Origin: Streptomyces sp. BA2
Lineage (GTDB): Bacteria; Actinomycetota; Actinomycetes; Streptomycetales; Streptomycetaceae
NCBI RefSeq assembly: GCF_009769735.1
Contig: NZ_WSRO01000002.1
Location: 9,349,001-9,413,000, forward strand
Length of the DNA stretch: 64,000 bases
Direction of reading: 5' to 3'
A program made the translations under genes and the position numbers. Each line of letters starts with the position of its first letter. The stretch's first letter is position 1. The notes below the pieces were generated by a model, which saw only the letters and a list, made by a program, of their open reading frames with translations, had not been told where the DNA came from and did no database searches. This document shows, one piece after another, positions 26,759 through 36,900 of the stretch.

Positions 26759-29700
26759 AGCTCCCCCTCTTCCCAAATCTCGTCGTCCGCCGAGCCCGAA
26801 CCCGCCGCGCCGGACCCATCCGGGTCCGGTTCAGCCGGCCCGACGAGCAGGCTGTGCAGTAGGTGGTGGGTTGGTCCCAGACGCAGCAGGTCGGTCACGG
26901 CATCCGTGTCCACCGTGCCGATGGGGCAGGTGCCGAGGCCATGGGCGGCGGCGGTGGTCATCAGCAGCTGCCCGATGTAACCCGCCTCCAGCAGGGAGAA
27001 TTGGCCGCCCAGCTCCCCGCAGATCGGTTCGATCGCGGCCAGTTCGCCGACCAGGAAGACCGAGAACGCCGCCTCGTCGTAGGGGACCCGATTGACGGGG
27101 GCGTGCTGGTCCCGAGTGAACTGCTGCCCGGGCTGCAGGGGGACCAAGGAGTGCAGGTCCGGCCGGTAGCAGAAGGAGCCGGCGGGCACGCCCCGCACCC
27201 GGCCATCCTTGACGTGCAGATGGATCTGCACCGGGTAGAGGCCGTCGGCGGACGCGTAGTTGCTCCGTGGCCCCTCGGGGTGTTGGTACTGGCGAACGGT
27301 GGCCAGGAAACCGCTGAACTCCTCGAAGGCGATGGGCTCGGTGCCGAACCGGCGATGACTGCGCCGGTTGAGCAGAGAAGGTTCCCCAGGCGGTAGGTCG
27401 GCCAGGGCGATGAGCGAGTCCTCCGTGACCGTGAGCTCGCGCAGCCCAGGGCGCCCGGCCATGAACCGCTCGCGCTCTGCGGGGTCGGTGAGGATCGGCA
27501 GGCCCGTGGCGGTGAGAGGTGTTCCGAGGGCCTGCTCGGCTCGAGGAGGCCGGGTCCCAGGGTGATCGCTGGCCTCCTCGTACAGGGCCGCGATCTCGGT
27601 GACAGTCGCCCGGTGGATGAAGTCGGCCAGCGGGGGCCGGGTGCCGAGCAGGGTCTCCAGGGCGTTGGCCAGCCGGACCATGTGGAGCGAGGTGGCGCCG
27701 AGGTGCATGAGTTGATCAGCGGGCCCGATGTCCGGTTTGCCGAGCACCTCGCGGACGAGGCGGAGGACGTCCGCCGCCACCGAACTATCGGTGGGCTCAG
27801 TCTGTGGGGCCGTTGCTCGAGCGGCTGACCCCGTGGTGGTTGTCGGCAGCGCCTTACGGTCCACTTTGCCGTTGGGGCTTAGTGGTAGCTGGTCCAGGAG
27901 GAAGAATTCGGTGGGCACCATGTAGGTGGGGAGTTTGGTGCGGGTGTGGTGGCGTAGTTCGTCGGTGAGGTGTGGGTTGGGGTGGTGGGTGTTGGTGGTG
28001 AGGTGGGCGGTGAGGTGGCGGGTGGTGTGGGGGTCGCCGGTGGCGGTGACGATGGCGGCGGTGATGGATGGGTGTTCGAGGAGGGCTGTTTCGATTTCTT
28101 CGAGTTCGATGCGGTAGCCCTGGATTTTGACTTGGAAGTCTTCGCGGCCGAGGAATTCGATGGTTCCGGTGGGGAGGTGTCGTCCGAGGTCGCCGGTGCG
28201 GTAGAGGCGTTCGCCGGTGGTGGGGTGGGTGGTGAAGCGTTCGGTGGTGCGTTGGGGGTCGTTCCAGTAGCCGAGGGCGACTCCGGTGCCGCCGATGTGG
28301 ATTTCGCCGATGGTCCAGTCGGGGCGTTCGCGCATGTCGGTGTCGAGGATGTACATGTGCTGGTTGGTGAGGGGGCGTCCGTAGGGGATGCTGCGCCATT
28401 GGGGGTCGACGTGGTCGATGTCGTGGGCGATGGACCAGATGGATCCTTCGGTGGCGCCGCCGAGGCTGACGATGTGCAGGTCGGGTAGGAGGGCGTGCAG
28501 TCGGTCGGGCAGGGTGACCGGGATCCAGTCCCCGGACAGCAACACCACCCGCAACCCCACCGGCAGGCCCCCCTCGTGGGCCTCGGCGTACTCCACCAGG
28601 AGCTGCATCAGCGCGGGCGCGGAGTTCCATATCGTCACGGCGTGATCAGTCAGCAATTCCGACCAGTGCGCCGGGTCCCGTACGGCACCGGGCTCGGGCA
28701 GGACAAGGGTGCTCCCGGTAGAGAGCGGGCCGAAGATGTCCCACACCGAGAGGTCGAAGGTCAGTGCGGAGATGCCGAAGACGCGGTCGTCGGAGCCGAG
28801 GCTGTAGCGGGTGTTGATGTCGAGCACGGTGTTCGCCGCGCCCCGGTGGTTGATGGCCACGCCTTTTGGACGACCTGTGGACCCCGACGTGAAGATCACA
28901 TACGCCAGGTCCCCGGGCTCCGCGGGACCGGCCGTGGCCGGTGTGACGGCTTCGAGTTCGGGCAGCGCGGGCAGGACGTCCACTGCCAGGCTCGCGATTC
29001 CCTCCGGGCCCGGCTGCCCCATCAGCCATGACTGGGTGAGGGTGGCGGGGGTGTTGCAGTCGGTGAGGATGAGGTTGCGTCGGTGGGTGGGCCAGTCGGG
29101 GTCGATGGGGACGTAGGCGGCTCCCGTGCGCAGGATGCCCAGGACGGCGGTGATCTGTTCCCAGCCCTTTTCCATCACCACGGCGACCAGGTCGCCGTGG
29201 CCGATGCCGCGCTCGGCGAGCCAGGCGGTGACGGCTGCGGAACGGCGTTCCAGCTCTGCGTAGGTGAGGGTGGCTTCGGAGGTGATGACGGCCACGGCGT
29301 CGGGTGTTTCGGCTGCCCGTTCCAGGAACCCGGTGTGCAGCAGTACGTCCGGCAGCTCCGCTTCGGTGGCGTTGTAGGCCAGGCGGGCGGCCCGCTGCTC
29401 GGCCGGAAGCAGATCCGGCACCGCGGCCTCCCACGCTCCCCCCTCCGCGAGCCTGTGCAGCAGGGCCGCATAAGAGTCGAGCATGGCTTCGGGTACGCCG
29501 TCCGGAAACAGTCCTTCCACCACATCCCAGTTGGCGACCAGATCGCCGTTCTCCTCGAAGGTCTGGTGGTCCAGCCAGACCTGGGAGGTCTGGGTGATGC
29601 TGTGCGTCAAGCCGCCCAACCAGGAGAACGGTTCCATCATTTCGCTCTGGGGGTTGATCAGGCTGGTGAAGACGACGGGCGCGTGCACCCCTCGCCCTTC

Positions 29701-30921
29701 CGAGCCCCGCTCCTGACCGATCGCCCGCAAGGCCTCCACGCCGCTGAGGGCAGTGTGTTCCAGCCGCTCATGCAGCTGGGACTGCAATCCGGTGGCGAGT
29801 TCGGCCATGGACGGCTGCCGCACATCCACGTCAAGCAGCGTGAAAGAGGTGAAGTCCCCGACGATCTCGCCCACTTGCGGGTGCAGCGGGAGCCGATTGA
29901 ACAGGGTGAGGTTGAGGGCGAAGCGCGGGTGGCGGCTCCACCGTCCCAGCACTGCGGCGTAGATGCTGAGCAGCGCTGCCGACGGCGTGAGGCCCTGGTC
30001 CATGGCCGCCTGCTTGAGGCGCTCCCATTTTCGGCGCTCGAGGCGGCATGTCCGTCGGGTGAAACGGGGTTCGGTGATCTCGCTCGGGGGCTGGGCCAAG
30101 GGCAGTTCGGGTCCGCCCGGCAGTTCGGTGGCCCGCTCCCGCCAGTACTTCTCGTCCCGTTCCCGGTCCGCGGGCGAGTGCGCCGTCGGCTCGGCGAGTA
30201 CGTAGTCGCGGAACGTCAGATCCAGAGGCGTAAGGCGTGCCTCCGGATCGGCGTAGTAGGTGCCCCAGTCGCGGAAGATCACCTGCCAGCTGCCCGCATC
30301 CGCGACGAGTACCTCGCCGCTCACGTGCACCCGGTAGCGGTCGCCGGGCAGCGCGGAGATTCGCAGCTCGAAGAGCGGCCAGCTGGCGGTGTCGAAGATC
30401 TGGTGGGACATACGGGCACGGGTCGCCGAAACCGTGGCCAGCGTCTCCTCATCAGGGAGCGCACGCAGATCGTCGAGGGCGATCTCGTAGTCCGGCACAC
30501 TCGCGAGGACGCGCTGCTGCCCGTCCGGCTGTACCACGGCACGCAGCATCGGGTGCCGGGCCAGCACCTTGCGCCAGGCCGTCACCAGCCGTCGCGGATC
30601 GAGCTCGGTGCGCTCGAACTCCAGGTAGGTGTGGGTGGCGACGTTGCCGAGTTCGAAGTCGGACGAGCGGCCAACCCAGTACGCCTGCTGGATGTCGGTC
30701 AGCGGGAACGGGGCATGCGCCTGCTGCGGGTCGGGGCGTACGGACGGTGTCGGCTCAGCGCCGCGCAGGAGGGCGAGGATCTGGGACTTGTGGGCCAGCA
30801 GCCGACCCCGCAGGGCATCGTCGATCGCGCCGGCCGGGGCGTGCAGCCGCAGCCGGTCGCCGTCAGCGCTGACCTCGACACCGAGGCCGCGCAATTGTTC
30901 TAGGAGTGCATGGACGCTCAC
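26755..30921 (-). CDS. NRPS TubC-Cy-A(Cys)-PCP-Ox, thiazole-forming module
   Basis: 1388 residues, coupled by ATGA overlaps on both sides. Domains: TubC docking (1-52), Cy (about 70-490) starting DIQQAYWVG, A (about 500-1010; same D-L-W-N-L-S-L-I-W Cys pocket), PCP with LGATSL (Ser near 1077), and a C-terminal oxidase (about 1140-1370). The oxidase has the SagB/nitroreductase pattern: SLLNRRSHRRF, GLYPVQIHLHV, QFSLLEAGYIGQLLMTTAAAHGLGTCPIG. Such FMN oxidase domains convert carrier-bound thiazoline to thiazole (EpoB, MtaD, BlmIII type). The Cy motif is EVLVADAGS, with Glu for the first Asp. It should accept the acyl chain of the reducing PKS and make an acyl-thiazole. Confidence 0.92.
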   Translation of the reverse strand: MSVHALLEQLRGLGVEVSADGDRLRLHAPAGAIDDALRGRLLAHKSQILALLRGAEPTPSVRPDPQQAHAPFPLTDIQQAYWVGRSSDFELGNVATHTYLEFERTELDPRRLVTAWRKVLARHPMLRAVVQPDGQQRVLASVPDYEIALDDLRALPDEETLATVSATRARMSHQIFDTASWPLFELRISALPGDRYRVHVSGEVLVADAGSWQVIFRDWGTYYADPEARLTPLDLTFRDYVLAEPTAHSPADRERDEKYWRERATELPGGPELPLAQPPSEITEPRFTRRTCRLERRKWERLKQAAMDQGLTPSAALLSIYAAVLGRWSRHPRFALNLTLFNRLPLHPQVGEIVGDFTSFTLLDVDVRQPSMAELATGLQSQLHERLEHTALSGVEALRAIGQERGSEGRGVHAPVVFTSLINPQSEMMEPFSWLGGLTHSITQTSQVWLDHQTFEENGDLVANWDVVEGLFPDGVPEAMLDSYAALLHRLAEGGAWEAAVPDLLPAEQRAARLAYNATEAELPDVLLHTGFLERAAETPDAVAVITSEATLTYAELERRSAAVTAWLAERGIGHGDLVAVVMEKGWEQITAVLGILRTGAAYVPIDPDWPTHRRNLILTDCNTPATLTQSWLMGQPGPEGIASLAVDVLPALPELEAVTPATAGPAEPGDLAYVIFTSGSTGRPKGVAINHRGAANTVLDINTRYSLGSDDRVFGISALTFDLSVWDIFGPLSTGSTLVLPEPGAVRDPAHWSELLTDHAVTIWNSAPALMQLLVEYAEAHEGGLPVGLRVVLLSGDWIPVTLPDRLHALLPDLHIVSLGGATEGSIWSIAHDIDHVDPQWRSIPYGRPLTNQHMYILDTDMRERPDWTIGEIHIGGTGVALGYWNDPQRTTERFTTHPTTGERLYRTGDLGRHLPTGTIEFLGREDFQVKIQGYRIELEEIETALLEHPSITAAIVTATGDPHTTRHLTAHLTTNTHHPNPHLTDELRHHTRTKLPTYMVPTEFFLLDQLPLSPNGKVDRKALPTTTTGSAARATAPQTEPTDSSVAADVLRLVREVLGKPDIGPADQLMHLGATSLHMVRLANALETLLGTRPPLADFIHRATVTEIAALYEEASDHPGTRPPRAEQALGTPLTATGLPILTDPAERERFMAGRPGLRELTVTEDSLIALADLPPGEPSLLNRRSHRRFGTEPIAFEEFSGFLATVRQYQHPEGPRSNYASADGLYPVQIHLHVKDGRVRGVPAGSFCYRPDLHSLVPLQPGQQFTRDQHAPVNRVPYDEAAFSVFLVGELAAIEPICGELGGQFSLLEAGYIGQLLMTTAAAHGLGTCPIGTVDTDAVTDLLRLGPTHHLLHSLLVGPAEPDPDGSGAAGSGSADDEIWEEGEL
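27909..28566 (-). repeat. Long direct repeat, A-domain copy 2 (partner 23701-24358)
   Basis: Second copy of the near-identical A-domain segment. The flanking Cy, carrier and docking regions of the two genes are clearly diverged, so identity is limited to the adenylation core and ends sharply within it. This pattern points to gene conversion rather than one duplication of the whole module. Confidence 0.9.
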
Positions 30922-33900
30922 AGCTCCACCACCTCGTACGCGGCCGGGCTCGGCGTGTCACCGGAAGGGCCCGGGGAGTCCTGCGGGGCGGTGCCGGCGC
31001 GGGCCTCTACCTCCTCGATCAGGCCGGCCAAAGTGTTCTGGCCCAGCAGCTTCACCACTGGCACGCTCACGCCCAGGTCGCGCTGGATGCGATTACGTAC
31101 CTCCACTGCCATCAGCGAATCCAGGCCCAGCCTGTTGAGTGGCTGGCGCAGCGGCACCCGGGCAGCCGGCCTGCGCAGAACTGCGGCCACCCGCTCCGTC
31201 ACATACGACGCCACCTCCGGCGCGGCGGGCACGTCCCCAGCGGCGGGCGGTGGTGCGGTCGGCCGCGACGGCTGGTGATCCGGCTCGGGTCGAGGCGGCG
31301 CCGAGGTGGTGGGTACAACGGTTGCGGCGGGCGCGGTCACCAGGCCGCGCAGGATCGGGCTGGCCGCCGCCTCGGGATAGGCCGCGGCCCACGCGGGCCA
31401 GTCGGCGGGCATGACCAGCGCCTGGGTGGCGTCGGCCGCCATCAGGAACTCCAGGACGGCGATCCCCTCCGCGGGGCTGAAGCTCCGTATGCCCTGCGGG
31501 GCAAGCGGGCGGCCCTGCTCATGCTCGAACCGGGCGGCCATGCCCACCGATCCCCAGAATCCCCAGTTGACGCTGAGCGCGGTCAGTCCGCGGGCGCGGC
31601 GGTGGTGCGCCAGTGCGTCCATGGTCGCGTTGCCCGCCGCGTAGGCGCCGAGCATGGGGGAGCTGAGTACGGCGGATCCGGAGGAGAAGAGCACGAAGAA
31701 GTCGAGCTCCTCGTTCTCCAGGGCCTGGTGCAGTGTCCAGGCGCCGGCTGTCTTGGGCCGCAGTTCCCGCGCCAACTCGTCTGCGTCCAGGTCCATGACG
31801 GGCTGATAGCGGATCACCCCGGCCGCGTGCACCGCTCCTCGGACCGGCGGCAGGCCAGCCGCCCGGCGCTCGGCCAGCGCGGTCTGCAGCGCGCTCTCGT
31901 CGGCCACGTCCAGTGCGTGGTAGCCGACCTCGACGCCCCGGGCGCGCCAGGCGCTGAGGGCCGCCGCGGCCGGGTCCAGCGGCTCGTCGGGCGACAGCGG
32001 CGTACGGCCGACCAGCATCACGTGCCGGGCGCCACGGTCGATGAGCCAGTCAGTCACCACCCGGCCCAGGTCACCCAGACCGCCGGTCACCAGATACGTC
32101 GCGTCCGGACGCGGACGCAGATGCTGCGGTACGCGTGGCTGTGCGGGCGTCAGGTCCGACGACGAGCCGTGGGCGGGCAGCGGTTCGTCCGGCGCGACGA
32201 CGGCAGGCTCGGCGAGCGTCTCGGCAGGGTCGAAGGTGAGCACGACCTTGCCGACCTGCCGCGCGGCGGCCAACTCGCTGAAGGCCTGGGCCGCCTGTTC
32301 CGCGGGGTACCGGCTGAACGGCAGCGGACCGAGATCTCCGCGCTCCACCAGGTCCATGATGTCGTGCAGGATCTCGCCCGCCTGCCACGGCCGGGTGACG
32401 ATCATGTCCGCGACGTCCACGGCGTGGTACGAAAGATTCCGGGCGAAGGGCCGGAGGTCGAGCTGCGCGCCGCCCAGGATGTCGCGCTTGCCGAGTTCGA
32501 CATAGCGCCCATAGGGGGCGAGGAGCTGCCAGTTGGCCTCAGCCGCTTTCCCGGGCAGGGTGTTGAGCACAACGTCCACACCGCGACCGCGCGTCGCGGC
32601 ACGGAAGCGCTCGACGAAGTCGAGTGAGCGGGAGTCGGCGACGTGCCGTACGCCCATCAGCCCCAGGAGCGCTCGCTTTTCAGGGCTCCCCGCGGTGGCA
32701 AGGACCTCGGCTCCTTTCCACTGGGCGATACGGATAGCGGCCAGGCCGACGCCCCCGGTGGCCGAGTGCACCAGTACACGCTCTCCGGCACGCAGTCCCG
32801 CCAGGTTGCACAGTCCGTGGTAGGCCGTCAGGTGAACGAGCGGGATGGTCGCCGCCTCCTCGGCGGAGAGGCCGGTAGGGCACGGTACGACCAGCGCGGC
32901 GTCGGTGACCACGCGGCTGCTGAGCGCGGGGTGGGCGAGCGCGAGCACCTTGTCGCCCACCGCGATTCCGGCCACGCCGGTCCCCACCGCGCTCACCCTT
33001 CCGGCGCATTCCCAGCCAAGGGTGGGCGGCTGCGGTCCCTGGCCCGGATACATGCCCATGCCGAGCAGGACGTCACGGAAGTTGAGGGCGGACGCGCTGA
33101 CGTCGATGGCCACTTGGCCCGGTCCGGGTGCCGGGGACGCGTCGGCGCGCAGGGACACCTCGCCGAGCGGGCCGTCGCCCGCCGCATGTACCCGAACAGG
33201 AGCCGCCGACGTGGCCGCGCGGGGCAGCGGCTCTCGTACGGGCAACGGGGCCGTCGGCGAGGCGGCGGGGCGGCGCCGGGCAAGCCGGGCCGTCAGCCGG
33301 GCTCCATCGCGCACGGCCGTCTGGTCCTCGCCGTCACCGGATGCCAGGTGGGCGGCCAGGCAGGTGACGTCCGCGTCGTCCGGGTCGGCGGGAAGGTCCA
33401 CCAGGGCGCACGCGAGGTCGGGGTTCTCGCGGGCGACCACTCGGCTCAGGCCCCACACCGCGGCCTCCTCAGGACACGGCACCGTGTCGGTCGGCAAGAC
33501 GGGCTGGGCGGCCCTGGTGAGCACGCCCAGGCGTGTGTGGCCGATGGCGGCTGCGGCGCGTACGAGATGGGCTAGGGCGAGACATCGGCACAGTGCCGCG
33601 CTGCCGTCGCCTGGCCGGTCAGCCGCGGTCGTGGGCATGTCCACGACGCTGAGCGGACCGGTACCGGGCAAGTCCTCGGCCGCCGAGGTGAGCAGCCGCT
33701 CGGTCTGTGCGGGATCGGCCGGATCGAAGGTGAAGCGGGCAGGTGCGGTCCTGTGGAACTCCGCTCCCCAGGAGGCGAGGGCGACGTCACCCGGCAGGCG
33801 CTCACGCAGCAGTTCGGCGACGGAATCGTCGCCCGGCCCGGTGATGAGCAACCACCTCGTAGGGGCGGCGGCAGCGGGGTCGGCGACTGGGTTGGGCTCC

Positions 33901-36900
33901 CAGTTGACCTGGTACAGCCAAGAGTCCGTCTCGGGGTTCGAGGCGATGGCGGTACCGGCTGTCACGAAGTTGGGGCGCGCAGGGCCCCGGGTGGGGTCGA
34001 GGTACTGGAGGCGCAGCCCGATCAGGTCCGCGACGGGCTGCCCGTCGGTGCCGAAAACATGGACGTCGCCAGTCAGGGAGTCGTCCCGTCCGTCAGTGCG
34101 CAGCGCGGCGTGGCACAGCAAGTCGGCCGAGGGGCGCTGGTGGAAGCGGACCTCGTCGATGCCGCCGAGAACGAAGACGTCGTCGCCCGCTACGGCGCCC
34201 GGCTCGACGGGCAGGGTGGCGGCGAGTGACTGGCCGCACGCGTCAAGCAGGGCAGGGTGGAACAGGTGGTGGGCGAGGTCGTCGGCAGTCTCCTCGGGCG
34301 CCCGCAGGCGGGCCAGCGTCTCGCCGTCGCGGCGCCACAGCTCGACGAGGGCGCGGAAGGGCGGCCCCCAGTGGTTGCCGCGGGACTCGTGGGCGGCGTA
34401 GAAGTCCGGGCCTGTCACGTGCTCGGCGCACCGCGTGCGGACCGCTTCGAGGTCGAGACGCTGTCCGGCCGCCGCTTCACGTCGTGCGGTGCCGACCGCG
34501 TGCGGGCGCCACTCTCCGCCGGCCGGGCGGCTGTGCACCGAGAACCGCAGGGCGCCGTCGGCGCCAGGCTCCAGTCGCACCCTGAGGTCCGGCTTTTCCC
34601 TGGCGGGCAGAAAGAGGGCGGTGCGGTACGTGACGTCGGCGAGGGTGACCGGCGTGTCGCCCAGGACTTCACATACGGCCGCGTGGACGAGCTCCAGGTA
34701 GGCGGTGCCGGGCAGGATGACCTCTCCCTGTACCCGGTGCTCGTCAAGATAGGCGTTGGTGTCCCGGTCCAGCGGGCCCTCCCAGCAGTGGGCGCCCTCC
34801 ACGGGGACCGGGCGGCCCAGGAGCGGGTGCGGCGCCCTGGCGGCGGGCGTCGCCTGCGCGGCGGGGGAGTGTGCCAAGTTCGGCTCGGGTGAGAACCAGA
34901 AGCTCTCCCGCTGCCACGGGTAGCGCGGCAGATCGACATGGCGGCGAGGGCCGGGGACCACCTGCGCCCAGTCGATGGCGGCGCCCTGTCCGTACAGCTC
35001 CGCAAGGGTGTCCAGCAGCGCGGCGCGCTCCGGCTGTTCGCGCCGCAGGCTGCCCAGCGCCTGACCCGGAAGGCCGGAGCCGGTCAGGGTCTCGTTGACG
35101 GCCGGGGCGATGACAGGGTGCGGGCTGACCTCGATGAAGACGGTCGGGCCCGCTTCGGCGATCGTGCGCACGGCCTCGGCGAACAGGACCGGGCGGCGGA
35201 TGTTGTCCGCCCAGTAGGCGGCGTCGAGCTCGTCTCCGGTGAGCCGCCGGCCGAGCACGGTGGAGTGGAAGTCGGTGTGGGCCTTCATCGGTCGCAGCTC
35301 GGCCAGGGCATCGAGCAGGTCGTCGCGTATCGGATCCATCTGCGCGCTGTGGGAGGCGAAGTCGACACGGACCAGGCGGCAGAAGACGTCGCGGGCCTCC
35401 AGCTCGGCCAGGAGTTCGGTGAGGGCCTCGGCGTCGCCGGACAGCACGGTCGAGCGGGGGCTGTTGTGGGCGGCGATCGAGACCAGCCCTTCCCGCCCGG
35501 CCAGTGATGCGGCCGCCTCGTCGGCAGGCAATTCGACCACGGCCATGGCGCCGCTGCCGCTGAGGCGGCGGGCCAGACGGCTACGTCGGCAGATCACGGC
35601 GGCGGCGTCGGCGAGGTCCAGGGCGCCCGCTATGTGGGCCGCCGCGACCTCGCCCATGCTGTGGCCGAGCACCACATCGGGATTGACGCCCCAGGAGCGC
35701 CACAGCGTGGCGAGGCAGACCTGCATGGCCCACAGGGTGGGCTGGACGACGTCGAGTTCCTCAAGCCGGTCGGCCTGGTCTCCTTCGAGTACGGCGAGCA
35801 GCGACCAGTCGGTCTCGGCGGCGATGGCCCGGTCGCACTCCTCGACCGCTGCGCGGAAGACCGGTGAGGAGCCCAGCAGTTCCCGCCCCATACCGACCCA
35901 TTGCGAGCCTTGCCCGGGAAAGACGAAGGCCACCTGGATCTCGGGAGCGTCCGGGTCGTCGGGCACGGAACCGTCCGCAGCCACGGCGCGCAGCGCGGCG
36001 GCGAGTTCGGCGGCGTCGCCGCCCGTGACGGCGACGCGCTGCGAGTGGTGGGCTCGGTCGCAGGCAGCCGCGGCGCAGACGGCCGCCACTTCGGCGGGAT
36101 CGTCGCATGCTTCGATCCGCTCGGCGTAGGCGCCGGCCAGCGCCCGGAGGGCGGCCGCGGAACGGGCGGAGACGGGCATCAGATACGTCCCGGCGACCTG
36201 GTCCGCCGTGTGGGCCGCCTCGGTCCCGGTTTCGGCGGGCACCGCCGCCCCGGCCACGGCATCGGCTGCGGCGGCGCTTACGAGGACGACGTGTGCGTTG
36301 CTTCCGGAGATGCCGAAGGAGCTGACCCCGGCCACCGCTGGGCGATCCTCATCCGGCCAGTCAGCCTCCTCGGTGGCGACCGCCAGTGCCGAACCGTCCC
36401 AGTCGAGTGCGGGGTTGGGCTCGGCCAGGTGGAGGCTGACCGGGATACGGCGGTGATGGAGGCCGAGCGCCACCTTGATCAGACCGGCCACGCCCGCGGC
36501 GCCCTCGGCGTGTCCGATATTGGTCTTCACCGAGCCCACCAGGCAGGGCCGACCCGCAGCGCGTCCCGCCCCGGATCCCACTACGGAGGCGAGCGCGCGC
36601 AGTTCGACGGCGTCGCCGACACTCGTCCCGGTACCGTGCGCCTCCACGTAGTCCACGTCGGTGGGGTTGACTCCGGCGTCGGCGAGCGCGGCACGCAGCA
36701 GACGTTCCTGCCCGTCCTCGGCGGGTGTCATCAGATAGCCGCTGCCCTGCCCGTCGTTGTTCGTGGCGCTGCCCGCGATGAGGGCGTAGATCCGGTCGCC
36801 GTCGGCCACCGCGCGCGATAGTGGCTTGAGCACCACCAGGCCCACTCCATCGCTGCGTACGAACCCGTTGGCGGAGGCGTCGGCGAACTTGCAGCGGCCG

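Noticed and set aside
29083..30903. A 606-codon plus-strand open frame
   Set aside because: It lies wholly antisense to the Cy domain of the NRPS gene, with no recognisable domain.
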